Positions 43,839 to 55,420 of a DNA stretch of 64,000 nucleotides are shown piece after piece; the stretch's first letter is position 1; every line of letters starts with the position of its first letter. The position numbers and the translations under genes are program-made. The notes below the pieces were generated by a model. The model was not told the origin of the DNA. It ran no database searches and saw only the letters and a program-made list of their open reading frames with translations. The DNA is from Massilia sp. WG5 (GTDB taxonomy: Bacteria > Pseudomonadota > Gammaproteobacteria > Burkholderiales > Burkholderiaceae_D). The stretch spans positions 434,001 to 498,000 of the forward strand of contig NZ_CP012640.2 of NCBI RefSeq assembly GCF_001412595.2, written 5' to 3'.

Positions 43839-43971
43839 GCCCTCCCAAGCGGCGCACGAACGGCGCGTCGCGGCGATGCTGCGCTGCAGCGTCCCGGCCG
43901 GTATCGTGTGTCCGTCCCGTCAGTAAGGGTGTTACGATCCCATGGGAAGAACACCACGAGGAATCGCCACG

Positions 43972-44886
43972 ATGGCTGAAGGTTTTACCGCTCACGACGC
44001 CGCGCACGATCATGCTCAAAAGCTGGCGGAGTTCCTGGATCGCCACCCGCGCGCGCTGGTCCTGACCGGCGCCGGGCTCTCCACGGCCTCAGGGATTCCC
44101 GATTACCGCGACCGCGACGGCACGCGCCGCGGCCGTCCGCCCATCCACGGGCCGGACTTCCGCAAGTACGAGCACGTGCGAAAGCGCTACTGGGCGCGCA
44201 GCATGATCGGCTGGCCGGTCCTGTCGCGGGCGCGCCCGAACGCCGGGCATTTTGCGATCGCAGCATTGGAGAAGATCGGCCACGTCGGCTCGGTGCTGAC
44301 CCAGAATGTCGACGGCCTGCACGGCCAGGCCGGCAGCCACAGCGTGCTCGAGCTGCACGGCAATATCCATTCGGTCATCTGCCTGGAATGCTCGGCGCTG
44401 TTCCCGCGCGCCTTCGTGCAGGCACAGCTGGCCGACGCCAATCCGCACATGCTGCATGCGGACGCGACCCCGCTGCCGGACGGCGACGCCTCGGTCGAGC
44501 CGGCCGAACTCGCCGCTTTTCGCCTGCCCTGGTGCACCTGCTGCGGCGGCACGCTGATGCCGAACGTCGTCTTTTTCGGCGACAACGTCCCGCCCGCGCG
44601 CACCGCCATCGCCCTCGACCAGATGGAGCGCGCCGACGCGCTGCTGGTGGTCGGCTCCTCGCTGATGGTCTATTCGGGCTTTCGCTTCTGCCGCCTGGCC
44701 CAGGCCAGCAGCAAGCCGATCGCCGCCATCAATCTCGGCCGCACACGCGCCGATGACTTGCTCGACATAAAAATCGAAGAATCCAGCGAGCGCGTACTAC
44801 CGCTCGTGGTCGAGCTGCTCGAACGGGCACGGGCTGGATCTGAAAGAGTCGCGCCATCCATTCAACTCGACGGGGGAACATTGTGA
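43972..44886 (+). CDS. NAD-dependent protein deacylase, sirtuin family
   Basis: Sirtuin of 304 residues that removes acyl groups from Lys using NAD. NAD-binding ALVLTGAGLSTASGIPDYRDRDG, TQNVDGLHGQAG, the catalytic His in LELHGNIHSV, two zinc pairs (CLECS and CTCCG), NVVFFGDNVPP, and VGSSLMVYS and INLG close to the end. The ATG at 43972 is preferred over one 30 bp upstream because AGG lies about nine bases before it. An NAD-consuming enzyme beside NAD genes may be regulatory or chance. It overlaps the next gene by 4 bp (GTGA). Confidence 0.9.
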   Translation: MAEGFTAHDAAHDHAQKLAEFLDRHPRALVLTGAGLSTASGIPDYRDRDGTRRGRPPIHGPDFRKYEHVRKRYWARSMIGWPVLSRARPNAGHFAIAALEKIGHVGSVLTQNVDGLHGQAGSHSVLELHGNIHSVICLECSALFPRAFVQAQLADANPHMLHADATPLPDGDASVEPAELAAFRLPWCTCCGGTLMPNVVFFGDNVPPARTAIALDQMERADALLVVGSSLMVYSGFRFCRLAQASSKPIAAINLGRTRADDLLDIKIEESSERVLPLVVELLERARAGSERVAPSIQLDGGTL

Positions 44887-45896
44887 CGAATAACATCAAA
44901 GGCTGGCAGATCGGCGCCGCCGCGGCCGGACTCGGACTTGCCGCATCCTTTTTCTACGTGCGTGCGAAAACGAAACAGGCCGAGGCCGAGAATCCGCCGC
45001 AGGGGCGCTTCATCGAGGTCGACGGCGTGCGCCTGCACTACATCGAGCGCGGCGAAGGTCCGGTGCTGGTGCTCCTGCACGGCAATGGCGTACTGGCCGA
45101 GGACTTCGAGCACAGCGGCCTGCTGGACAAGGCGGCCGAACATTATCGCGTGATCGCCTTCGACCGGCCGGGCTTCGGCTACAGCGAGCGTCCGCGCAAG
45201 ACGGTCTGGACGCCGCAGGCCCAAGCCCGCCTGCTGCACCATGCGCTGCAGCAGCTGCATGTGGATTCGGCCATCGTGCTGGGCCACTCCTGGGGCACGC
45301 TGGTTGCGCTGTCGATGGCGCTGGAAGCGCCGGACTTCGTGCGCGGCCTGGTGCTGCTGTCCGGCTATTACTATCCGAGCCTGCGCGCCGACGTGCTGAG
45401 CTCCGGGCCGGCCATTCCGGTGATCGGCGACCTGATGCGCTATACGGTATCGCCGCTGGTCGGACGGATGTTGTGGCGGCCGATTTCGAAGCGGGCTTTC
45501 GCGCCACAGGATGTCGATATCCGCTTCCGCGCGCTGCCGGTGTGGATGATGCTCCGCCCGTCGCAACTGCGCGCCAGCGCCGCCGAAACCGCCATGATGA
45601 TCCCGTCCGCGATGTCGCTGGCCAAGCGCTATCCGGAATTGAAGGTCCCGGTCGTCGTCATGGCCGGCACCCGCGACCTGATTGCCGACTTCAGCCACAA
45701 TTCCGAACGCCTGAGCGAGCGCATTCCGGACAGCGAGCTGCAGCTGCAACCCGGCGTCGGCCACATGACGCATTACGTGCATCCGGACCAGGTGATCACC
45801 GCCATCGATTCGATCGCGTCGAAGGTCGGCGAGCACCTGCACCTGCGCAGCCCGCAGGCCGAGGCGATGGCAGCAGCGAGCAATAGCGGGGTCTAG
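44883..45896 (+). CDS. membrane-anchored alpha/beta hydrolase
   Basis: Alpha/beta hydrolase of 337 residues with a GTG start inside the sirtuin stop region. A hydrophobic N-terminal segment (IGAAAAGLGLAASFFYV) would anchor it. VLVLLHGNGVLAEDF gives the oxyanion hole, LGHSWGTLVALSMAL the nucleophile Ser, MAGTRDLIADFSHN the acidic residue and GVGHMTHYVHPDQV the catalytic His. The natural ester or amide substrate is unknown. It is translationally coupled to the sirtuin. Confidence 0.88.
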   Translation: MTNNIKGWQIGAAAAGLGLAASFFYVRAKTKQAEAENPPQGRFIEVDGVRLHYIERGEGPVLVLLHGNGVLAEDFEHSGLLDKAAEHYRVIAFDRPGFGYSERPRKTVWTPQAQARLLHHALQQLHVDSAIVLGHSWGTLVALSMALEAPDFVRGLVLLSGYYYPSLRADVLSSGPAIPVIGDLMRYTVSPLVGRMLWRPISKRAFAPQDVDIRFRALPVWMMLRPSQLRASAAETAMMIPSAMSLAKRYPELKVPVVVMAGTRDLIADFSHNSERLSERIPDSELQLQPGVGHMTHYVHPDQVITAIDSIASKVGEHLHLRSPQAEAMAAASNSGV

Positions 45897-45908
45897 CGAC
45901 CGACCGGG

Positions 45909-46538
45909 TCAGCCGGCCTGGCGGCGCAGCAGCCAGTCGTCGAGGGCGCGGATGATCGCGGCGTCGTTCGGATGCGTGGCGAGCTCCGCGAGCCGCGCGG
46001 CCGGCACCAGGTGCACCGCCTGGGTTTCCCAGCCCATCGCCGACGGACAGCCGGCGATCCGCTTCGCGACGTAGTAGCGGGTGTAGGTCTGGGTGCGGCG
46101 CACGTCGACCAGGTGCGCCTCCAGGCGCACGACCAGGCCGGACTCTTCGAACACTTCGCGCACGGCCGTCTGCTGCAGCGGGCTGCCGGGGTCGACCCGG
46201 CCTTTCGGGAAAGTGGCCGTATAGCCGCCGAAGCCGTTGGTCGGCGAAACCAGCCAGACGCGGCCGTCATCCTCGACCACGACCGCGCCGGCGGCCGCTT
46301 TCAATCCCCGTGGCAGGGCGAATTCCGGCTCGGGGATCAGCTCGCCGACTGCCGGCAGGACCAGTGCGCACGGTGACGGCGCGAGCCCGTTCAGCGTGGC
46401 CGGCATGGCCCCGCCGGGCACCACGCTGGCGACCACCGCCGGATCGCTCCAGCTGCCCGCGTGGGTCGGGCGGCTCGGACGGTGGATCGTGACGATCTCG
46501 CCGGCGTCGTCCGGACAGGGATGCGGATGCGCCGCCAT
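45909..46538 (-). CDS. NUDIX hydrolase
   Basis: Protein of 209 residues whose second half is a NUDIX domain. The Nudix box is readable as GRVDPGSPLQQTAVREVFEESGLVV. The first 70 residues are Pro/Ala-rich and do not form a winged helix, so this is not an NrtR-type NAD regulator. It should hydrolyse a nucleoside diphosphate derivative; ADP-ribose or NADH are possible given the neighbouring nadC (inference). Its ATG is 8 bp from the nadC stop. Confidence 0.87.
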   Translation of the reverse strand: MAAHPHPCPDDAGEIVTIHRPSRPTHAGSWSDPAVVASVVPGGAMPATLNGLAPSPCALVLPAVGELIPEPEFALPRGLKAAAGAVVVEDDGRVWLVSPTNGFGGYTATFPKGRVDPGSPLQQTAVREVFEESGLVVRLEAHLVDVRRTQTYTRYYVAKRIAGCPSAMGWETQAVHLVPAARLAELATHPNDAAIIRALDDWLLRRQAG

Positions 46539-46546
46539 CGTACCCG

Positions 46547-47422
46547 TCAGCCGACGATCCGCAGCGAGTAGTCGGTCGCCTTCACATCCTTGGTCAGGCT
46601 GCCGACCGAGATGCGGTCCACGCCGGTCTCGGCGATCGCGCGGACGGTCTGCATGTTGATGCCGCCGGATGCTTCGAGCAGCGCGCGGCCGTCGTTGATC
46701 CGCACGGCTTCGCGCATCATCTCGAGGTCGAAGTTATCGAGCAGGATCGACACGGCGCCGGCCGCCAGCGCTTCTTCCAGCTCGGCGATCGATTCCACCT
46801 CGACCTGGATCGTCACGCCGGCGTTCAGCGCCGTCGCCGCGTTCAGGGCAGCCGTGATGCCGCCCGCCGCGGCGATGTGGTTTTCCTTGATCAGGATGCC
46901 GTCGTACAAGGCCATGCGCTGGTTGGCGCCGCCGCCCACGCGCACCGCGTACTTCTGGGCCTGGCGCAGGCCCGGCAGGGTCTTGCGGGTGTCCAGGATC
47001 TTCGCGCGCGTGCCGGCGATCACGTCCACGTAGGTGCGCGTGGCGCTGGCGACCCCGGACAGCAGCTGCAGGAAGTTCAGCGCCGCGCGCTCGGCCGTCA
47101 GCAGGGAGCGCGGCGACCCTTCGATCGTGCAGACCACGCTGTCGGCGCTCATCAGGTCGCCCTCGGCATATTGCCAGTCGATCTCGATGTCCTGGTCGAC
47201 GGCCAGCATGATGCCCTCGAACCAGGGCGCGCCGCACAGCACGGCCGGTTCACGGACGATCACGCGCGCCTTCGCGCGCGGCTCTTCCGGCACCAGCTTG
47301 CCGGTCAGGTCGCCGGTGCCGACGTCTTCCAGCAGCGCGGCCAGCAGGTTCTGCTCGAAGGCTGCCTGCAGCTTGTCGTCGAATGCGCCTTCTGCGGCGA
47401 ATGGATTACGAAGATTGCTCAT
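46547..47422 (-). CDS. nadC: nicotinate-nucleotide pyrophosphorylase (carboxylating)
   Basis: Quinolinate phosphoribosyltransferase (291 residues) producing nicotinate mononucleotide from quinolinate and [20 protein letters not shown] is the typical start, followed by [93 protein letters not shown]-like IQVEVES and [15 protein letters not shown]. Its start overlaps the nadA stop by 4 bp, an operon nadA-nadC on the minus strand. Confidence 0.96.
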   Translation of the reverse strand: MSNLRNPFAAEGAFDDKLQAAFEQNLLAALLEDVGTGDLTGKLVPEEPRAKARVIVREPAVLCGAPWFEGIMLAVDQDIEIDWQYAEGDLMSADSVVCTIEGSPRSLLTAERAALNFLQLLSGVASATRTYVDVIAGTRAKILDTRKTLPGLRQAQKYAVRVGGGANQRMALYDGILIKENHIAAAGGITAALNAATALNAGVTIQVEVESIAELEEALAAGAVSILLDNFDLEMMREAVRINDGRALLEASGGINMQTVRAIAETGVDRISVGSLTKDVKATDYSLRIVG

Positions 47423-48561
47423 GCCGGACCGATTCCCGAAAACAGTTTACTTTCCTGCTCCAGCGAACCGGTCGGCAGGGCCTTGGCCTTCTTGGCGGCG
47501 GCGAAATCGAGCATGCGGTCGATGGCGCGCTTGGCCTGGCTGCCGGTGTCCGGATCGACGTGGATCTCGTTGCGGCCGTCCGTCGCTTCCAGCACGGCGG
47601 CCAGGTTGACCAGTCCGTTCATCGCCATCCATGGGCAGTGGGCGCAGCTCTTGCAGGTTGCGCTGTTGCCGGCGGTCGGCGCGTCGATGAAATGCTTGCC
47701 CGGCGCGGCGGCGCGCATCTTGTGCAGGATGCCGTTGTCGGTGGCGACGATGAAGGTGCTCGCATCCATGCTGCGGGCCGCGTCGATCAGCTGGGTGGTG
47801 GAGCCGACCGCATCGGCCTGTTCGACCACGCTGGCCGGCGACTCGGGGTGCACCAGGACTTTCGCGTCCGGATACTGGGCGCGCAGCAGGTCGAGCTCGA
47901 CGCCCTTGAATTCGTCGTGGACCAGGCAGGAACCCTGCCACAGCAGCATGTCGGCGCCGGTCTTCTTCTGGATGTAGGCGCCGAGGTGGCGGTCGGGCGC
48001 CCACAGGATCTTCTTGCCCTGCTTGTGCAGGTGGTCGACGATGTCCAGGCCGATCGACGAGGTCACCATCCAGTCGGCGCGCGCCTTCACGGCGGCGCTG
48101 GTGTTGGCGTAGACGACCACGGTGCGGTCGGGATGCTGGTCGCAGAAGGCCGCGAACTCGTCGGCCGGGCAACCCAGGTCCAGCGAGCAGGTCGCGTCCA
48201 GGTCCGGCATCAGGATCGTCTTTTCCGGGCTCAGGATCTTCGCGGTCTCGCCCATGAAGCGCACGCCGGCGACGACCAGGGTCCTGGCCGGGTGGTCGCG
48301 GCCGAAGCGCGCCATCTCGAGGGAGTCGGAGACGCAGCCGCCGGTCTCCTCGGCCAGGTCCTGCAGGTCGCCGTCCACGTAGTAGTGGGCCACCAGCACG
48401 GCCTCTTTTTCCTTCAGCAGGCGCCGGATGCGCTCTTTCAGGGCTTCCTTGTCGGCCGCCTCGACGGGCGACGGCACGCGCGCCCAGGCTTCCGAGGTCG
48501 AACAGACGCCGCCGACGGGGCGGTCGTATTCAAACGTTTTGATGGGAGTTATGGCATTCAT
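47419..48561 (-). CDS. nadA: quinolinate synthase NadA
   Basis: Iron-sulfur enzyme (380 residues) that condenses iminoaspartate with dihydroxyacetone phosphate to quinolinate. [40 protein letters not shown] gives the YYVD-type active-site stretch; Cys ligands fit [16 protein letters not shown] and [35 protein letters not shown] is also typical. The ATG at 48561 (MNAITPIK) is chosen since it lies at the usual N terminus of long NadA proteins; its ribosome site (GGTGA) is weak. A long hairpin repeat sits 20 bp upstream. Confidence 0.95.
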   Translation of the reverse strand: MNAITPIKTFEYDRPVGGVCSTSEAWARVPSPVEAADKEALKERIRRLLKEKEAVLVAHYYVDGDLQDLAEETGGCVSDSLEMARFGRDHPARTLVVAGVRFMGETAKILSPEKTILMPDLDATCSLDLGCPADEFAAFCDQHPDRTVVVYANTSAAVKARADWMVTSSIGLDIVDHLHKQGKKILWAPDRHLGAYIQKKTGADMLLWQGSCLVHDEFKGVELDLLRAQYPDAKVLVHPESPASVVEQADAVGSTTQLIDAARSMDASTFIVATDNGILHKMRAAAPGKHFIDAPTAGNSATCKSCAHCPWMAMNGLVNLAAVLEATDGRNEIHVDPDTGSQAKRAIDRMLDFAAAKKAKALPTGSLEQESKLFSGIGPA

Positions 48562-48580
48562 TATTGATTCACCATGTTGC

Positions 48581-48636
48581 GTGGGCACGTGGCACCCACC
48601 CTGGCGCGATCCGCAGGGTGGGCACCACGTGCCCAC
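48581..48636. repeat. long imperfect hairpin repeat upstream of nadA
   Basis: Two 23-bp arms around a 10-bp loop: left arm starts GTGGGCACGTGGCACCC, right arm ends ACCACGTGCCCAC; only two base pairs fail. The arm itself contains CACGTG. The design resembles dispersed palindromic (REP-like) elements. It lies between nadA and the ABC-F gene, both minus strand, so it could act as a terminator for the ABC-F upstream side, an mRNA end stabiliser, or a mobile repeat. Confidence 0.65.
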
Positions 48637-48665
48637 GTGATTTTCCGGACGCGTCACGAAATATA

Positions 48666-50267
<1,602 letters not shown>

Positions 50268-50399
50268 TGGGCTTACCTTCCTGCGGGAGTTTTCGATTAA
50301 CCGCGCATTTTACCATCGCCCAAGCGGCAAAGCGTAGTGCGCCGGCATCCGCCCGCCTCCGGCGTCTGCACGGCGCAAGAAACGCGGAAAAAGGACGGC

Positions 50400-50975
50400 T
50401 TAGCGAGGACTTTGATGCAGGGAGGAATGCTCGGCGCCGAGCAGTTTGTCGACGCAATGCATCCATTCCGCCGCCAGGCCGGCCGGCAGGCCGGCGCCGG
50501 TTTCGTGCCGCACCTGCCGACCGTCGATGAGCCACAGATTCCAGGCGATATCGGTAGCGCTGCGCGATGGGATCGGCTGGGGATAGGCCCATATCCGGTT
50601 GGCAAGCGCCACCAGCGGCGGGAGCGCCGACCTGGGCAGCGTGACCGTACTGCGCTTGCCCTTCGGCTGCTGCCGGCCGGGCACGGCGGGAGCCGGAACG
50701 AAGGCATGCACGAGCGTGCCGGTGTCGAGATCGAGCACCTGGAAATCGGTACCCTGGTTGAAGAAGCCCCACGTGCCGACCACGACGGCATGACGCGGCA
50801 GTGCGATGCCGGGCCTGGGCATCGGGCAGTCGCTGCAGACGCGCTCCTTGAGCGGCGCATACGCGGGAACCTCAGCGGGAACCTGCGCGGAAGCTGGCGC
50901 TTGAGGCGGTGCGGCCGCCTCGACTGGCGCGCAGGCGAGGAGACAGGCCGCGAAGGCGGCAAAGCGGATCGGCAT
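50400..50975 (-). CDS. secreted hypothetical protein
   Basis: A 191-residue protein with a signal peptide (PIRFAAFAACLLACAPVEAAA) and a Pro/Ala-rich linker, then a Cys pair in ERVCSDCPMPRPG followed by a beta-rich segment (VVVGTWGFFNQGTDFQVLDLDTGTLVHAFVPAPA). ACAP could be read as a weak lipobox but is not typical. No family recognised. It stands alone between the ABC-F gene and the LD-carboxypeptidase. The 130 bp before it (50268-50399) show nothing notable. Confidence 0.6.
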   Translation of the reverse strand: MPIRFAAFAACLLACAPVEAAAPPQAPASAQVPAEVPAYAPLKERVCSDCPMPRPGIALPRHAVVVGTWGFFNQGTDFQVLDLDTGTLVHAFVPAPAVPGRQQPKGKRSTVTLPRSALPPLVALANRIWAYPQPIPSRSATDIAWNLWLIDGRQVRHETGAGLPAGLAAEWMHCVDKLLGAEHSSLHQSPR

Positions 50976-51039
50976 GGGCAGTCCTTTTACTACCCAGTCT
51001 ACGGCACGGCGTGAGATGAATTCTCACGCATTGTCACTT

Positions 51040-51969
51040 CTAGCCTAGTTGAACTGTTGGGTAGCCGGACATCGTCAGTCGCCAGCCGGCCTCGCTCGAG
51101 ACCAGCTGTCCCTGGGCGCCGAAGGGAATCGTCACCCGGCGCGGGATGTGGCCGAACGCCAGTCCGGTCAGCACCGGGCACGGCAGGGTCGCGCGCAGGT
51201 AGGCCAGCATTTCGTCAAAGTTGTAGCCATTGTCGGCAGGCGACAGGCGATAGCCCGAAAAATCGCCCAGCACGATGGCCCGCTGGCGCGCCAGCACGCC
51301 CGATTGCATCAACTGCAGCAGCATGCGTTCGACGCGGTAGGGATGCTCCGCAATGTCTTCGAGGAACAGGATGCCGCCGTCGATGACCGGGAAGTACGGG
51401 GTGCCGGCCAGCGACATCATCATCGCCAGGTTGCCGCCCCAGACCGTGCCGCTCACGTCCAGCGCCGGATTGCCGGCGCCCTGCCCTGTCACGGCATGCG
51501 TCGGACCGGCCAGGCAGCGCCAGAAATCGTCGAGGGTGAAATCGACGGGCTCGGGTGCGCCGAAATCACCGGCGAACATCGGGCCGGCATAGCTGATGGC
51601 GCGGCGCCTGGCGTACAGGGCCATGTGGAAGGCGGTGATGTCCGAAAAGCCGACGAAGATCTTGCCGCTGTCCGCCATGCGGTCGAAGTCGATGTGCGGC
51701 AGCAGCCTGGTCATGCCGTACTGGCCGCGCAGCGCGACCACGACCTGGACCTCCGGGTCGGCGGCGGCGGCGTTCAGCTGGGCCAGGCGCGCCTCGTCGG
51801 TGCCGCCGAAGCGCAGGTGGCGCTGCTCGTGTTCGTAGTAGTTGCGGACCAGGATGCCCTGGGATTCGAGGCGGGCGATGCCGCGCGGTACGGCTTCGGC
51901 GTCGGGCGCATAGCCGCCCGGTGCGACCACGGCGATGCCGAGCCGCTGGACTGGTTGGGGAGTGATCAC
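51040..51969 (-). CDS. ldcA: LD-carboxypeptidase (muramoyltetrapeptide carboxypeptidase)
   Basis: Serine peptidase of the S66 family (309 residues), trimming D-Ala from cytoplasmic tetrapeptides during murein recycling. LGIAVVAPGGYAPD, VVALRGQYGMTRLLPHIDFDRMADSGKIFVGFSDITAFHMAL with the nucleophile Ser in GFSD, then the Glu and His of LFLEDIAEHPYRVERMLLQL and GLAFGHIPRR. It overlaps the next upstream hydrolase gene by 4 bp, so the pair is cotranscribed. Confidence 0.9.
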   Translation of the reverse strand: MITPQPVQRLGIAVVAPGGYAPDAEAVPRGIARLESQGILVRNYYEHEQRHLRFGGTDEARLAQLNAAAADPEVQVVVALRGQYGMTRLLPHIDFDRMADSGKIFVGFSDITAFHMALYARRRAISYAGPMFAGDFGAPEPVDFTLDDFWRCLAGPTHAVTGQGAGNPALDVSGTVWGGNLAMMMSLAGTPYFPVIDGGILFLEDIAEHPYRVERMLLQLMQSGVLARQRAIVLGDFSGYRLSPADNGYNFDEMLAYLRATLPCPVLTGLAFGHIPRRVTIPFGAQGQLVSSEAGWRLTMSGYPTVQLG

Positions 51970-52886
51970 TGTTTGACGAAGAGCCGTGGTGTCGAGTCTG
52001 GCGTCATCTTACCGTGCGCATGCGCGTCGATCAAGGCAAGCAATCTCTCCAGCAACTGGGCCGGCAGATCGTGCCCCATCCCTTCGATCATCTCAAGGCG
52101 GGCATTGGGGATCGCCTCGGCCGTATCCACGCCGCAGGCCGGCGGCACCATCGGGTCGGCGGCGCCGTGGATCACCAGGGTCGGCACGGCGATGGTGTGC
52201 AGTTGCGGGCTGCGGTCGCCGCTGGCGGCCACGGCCAGGATCTGGCGCGCCACGCCGCCGGGACAGCAGTTGCGGCGCAGCGCGCGCGCAACCCGGCGGC
52301 GCAGCTGCTTTTCCGGGGTCGGATAGGTCGGGCTGGCGATCGCCTGCAGCAGGCGCACGCCGTGCTCGATCATCGCATCGATATCGGTACCGGGGCGGCG
52401 CATCATGGCGCGCTTGACGGCGGGCGTGGGCCCGGGCAGGCCGCGCCGTCCGCTGCTCGACATGATGGACGTCAGGCTCAGTACCCGCGACGGATATTTG
52501 GCCGCCATCAGCTGCGCGATCATGCCGCCCATCGAGACGCCCACCACGTGGGCGCGCGCAACCCCGAGCGCCGACAGCACGCCGACCGCATCGTCGGCCA
52601 TGTCTTCGAGGGTATAGGGCGGGCGGATCGGCCAGCCTATCCGCGACTTCAGCCAGGCCAGGCCGAGGCTCGGCGTGCCGGCATGCTCGAACTTGGTGGA
52701 CAGGCCAGTGTCACGATTATCGTAACGGATCACGTAAAAGCCGAGCTCGACCAGGCCTTCGACGAACTCGTCCGGCCATGCCGTCAATTGCAGGCCGAGG
52801 CCGGAAATCAGCAGCAAGGGGACGGCTTTCGGATCGCCCGCGGTGTCGAAGGCGATGCGGATGCCGTTGGCGTTCAGGCTAGGCAT
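51966..52886 (-). CDS. alpha/beta hydrolase
   Basis: Soluble alpha/beta hydrolase of 306 residues: LLLISGLGLQLTAWPDEFVEGL (oxyanion region), YDNRDTGLSTKF, VVGVSMGGMIAQLMAAKYP (nucleophile Ser), VIHGAADPMVPPACG (acidic residue) and MIEGMGHDLPAQ (His). This resembles the TAP/aclacinomycin-esterase-like group. The substrate is unknown. Coupled to ldcA through a 4-bp overlap. The 142-bp gap upstream (52887-53028) shows no other gene. Confidence 0.9.
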   Translation of the reverse strand: MPSLNANGIRIAFDTAGDPKAVPLLLISGLGLQLTAWPDEFVEGLVELGFYVIRYDNRDTGLSTKFEHAGTPSLGLAWLKSRIGWPIRPPYTLEDMADDAVGVLSALGVARAHVVGVSMGGMIAQLMAAKYPSRVLSLTSIMSSSGRRGLPGPTPAVKRAMMRRPGTDIDAMIEHGVRLLQAIASPTYPTPEKQLRRRVARALRRNCCPGGVARQILAVAASGDRSPQLHTIAVPTLVIHGAADPMVPPACGVDTAEAIPNARLEMIEGMGHDLPAQLLERLLALIDAHAHGKMTPDSTPRLFVKQ

Positions 52887-53028
52887 GGCGGCAACACCGT
52901 CGGCATCGGCCGTGAGCCGAACCTGAGCGGAAGCAGTGCTGGAAGGTATCCGATAGTTTCACGCGAGTCTCCGTACCGCCATGCAGGCGGCGTGAAACCA
53001 GCATACCATTTTCGGCAAATCGGGGGCG

Positions 53029-53977
<949 letters not shown>

Positions 53978-53994
53978 AAATACGCCAATGAGGC

Positions 53995-54630
53995 TCAGGG
54001 AATTTGCAGGAGTTTGTGGGTCTGGATGCTCAGCTTCCACTTCGGATTGCGGCGGCAGGTCTCGATCGCCAGGCGGGTGTTCTGGGCCGCCAGCGGACCG
54101 TCCATCGGCTGGACGTAGAAGTTGTCGAAATCGAGGCGCTCGTAGGCGGCCAGGTCCTGGCCAAGCTGCGGGATCACCACCTTGATCTCGTTGCCCTTGC
54201 CGACGACCAGCTTCGAGCCCATCTTCGGGCTGACGCAGATCCAGTCGACGCCTTCCGGCACCGGCAGGGTGCCGTTGGTCTCGATCGCGATGGTGAAGCC
54301 GCGCGCGTGCATGGCCTCGATCAGCGGCTTGTCGAGCTGCAGCAGCGGCTCGCCGCCGGTGAAGACGACGTACTTGCTGGCCGCATGGGTGTCCGGCCAC
54401 AGGCCGTCGATCTCGGCTGCGAGGGCGGCCGGATCCTTGAACTTGCCGCCGCGCTCGCCGTCGGTGCCGACGAAATCGGTATCGCAGAACTGGCACACGG
54501 CGCTGGCGCGGTCGCTCTCGCGCCCGGTCCACAGGTTACAGCCGGAAAAGCGGCAGAACACCGCGGGCCGGCCGGCATGCGCGCCCTCGCCCTGCAGTGT
54601 GTAGAAAATTTCTTTGATGCTGTAAGTCAC
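53995..54630 (-). CDS. queE: 7-carboxy-7-deazaguanine synthase
   Basis: Radical-SAM enzyme (211 residues) converting the QueD product to 7-carboxy-7-deazaguanine. The unusual SAM-cluster motif appears near the N terminus as FCRFSGCNLWTGRES... followed by CQFCDTDF, in the longer-insert form seen in many proteobacteria. VVFTGGEPLLQLD is the GGEP motif. queC and queF are not in the window. First gene of the queE-queD-tadA unit. Confidence 0.95.
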   Translation of the reverse strand: MTYSIKEIFYTLQGEGAHAGRPAVFCRFSGCNLWTGRESDRASAVCQFCDTDFVGTDGERGGKFKDPAALAAEIDGLWPDTHAASKYVVFTGGEPLLQLDKPLIEAMHARGFTIAIETNGTLPVPEGVDWICVSPKMGSKLVVGKGNEIKVVIPQLGQDLAAYERLDFDNFYVQPMDGPLAAQNTRLAIETCRRNPKWKLSIQTHKLLQIP

Positions 54631-54789
54631 GGTAAAAGTCCGGTTAAGCCTTTCGTCAACCTTCCATTATACCTCGCCCCGGCGGGGCTGCAGTAGACCT
54701 CCATTTTCTTGACCTCTGGCAAAAACTGTCCACTCGGAAAGACGTACCTTTTCTTGGCGGAAAGTTCCTACGACTTTAGGAGGGCAAGC

Positions 54790-55269
54790 ATGAAGATAGT
54801 CTCGCACCAGGCCTGGGGTGTGCTGATCGCAACTCTGCTGCTGATCGGCCTGTGCTGCGCCGGCGCGGATGCCGGCATGCCCGCCCTGCCCGCACGCCTG
54901 GGCCCGGCCGCCCTGCTGCTGCTGGGCCCGGGCATCCTGTTCGCGGCGCTGTTCCGGCGGGTACGCACCGAAGACCAGATCGCCGGGCTCGAAGCCGCGC
55001 TGTGCCGCGAGCAGTCGGCACGCAGCCAGGCCGACCTTGCCTTGGCCGAAGCCGACCTGCTCCTGGCCCGCATGGCGGCGCGCGCCACCGGCGATTGCGC
55101 CGGCGACCCGGCCGGCCAGCTGGTGATCATCCAGGCCGAACTGACCCAGATCCAGCAGCGCTGCGGCGCCGACCAGGCCGTCCGCACGCGCTTCGAACTG
55201 CTGCGCTCGCGCCTCGACCGCCTGAGTCACAGCCTGCGCAAGGAAGTCCGCGCCGCCGAGCCCGGGTGA
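54790..55269 (+). CDS. small membrane protein with coiled coil, hypothetical
   Basis: A 159-residue protein with two closely spaced membrane segments (GVLIATLLLIGLCCAGADAG and LGPAALLLLGPGILFAALF) and a charged helical C-terminal half (RVRTEDQIAGLEAALCREQSARSQADLALAEADLLLARM) ending in RFELLRSRLDRLSHSLRKEV, probably a coiled coil in the cytoplasm. AGGAGGGC precedes the ATG at 54790. No family recognised. Confidence 0.65.
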   Translation: MKIVSHQAWGVLIATLLLIGLCCAGADAGMPALPARLGPAALLLLGPGILFAALFRRVRTEDQIAGLEAALCREQSARSQADLALAEADLLLARMAARATGDCAGDPAGQLVIIQAELTQIQQRCGADQAVRTRFELLRSRLDRLSHSLRKEVRAAEPG

Positions 55270-55420
55270 GCTCCAGGGCGGGGTGAACGGCCCGCGCTCG
55301 GAAAATTCCTGTGCCAAAACGTTCTTGCCTTAAATCAATAAGGCGTCATGTGCCGTGCAGCAAAATCGGACCTTGTCGGCAATCAACTGATTGCCCAACG
55401 GACAGGTCAAAGGACGGCAT

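Noticed and set aside
45909..46538. NUDIX gene as the NAD regulator NrtR
   Set aside because: NrtR has a C-terminal winged helix after the NUDIX domain; here the domain is at the C terminus and the N terminus is Pro/Ala-rich without a helix-turn-helix.
54631..54789. PreQ1 riboswitch upstream of queE
   Set aside because: The leader does not show the preQ1-I stem-loop and A-rich tail pattern.
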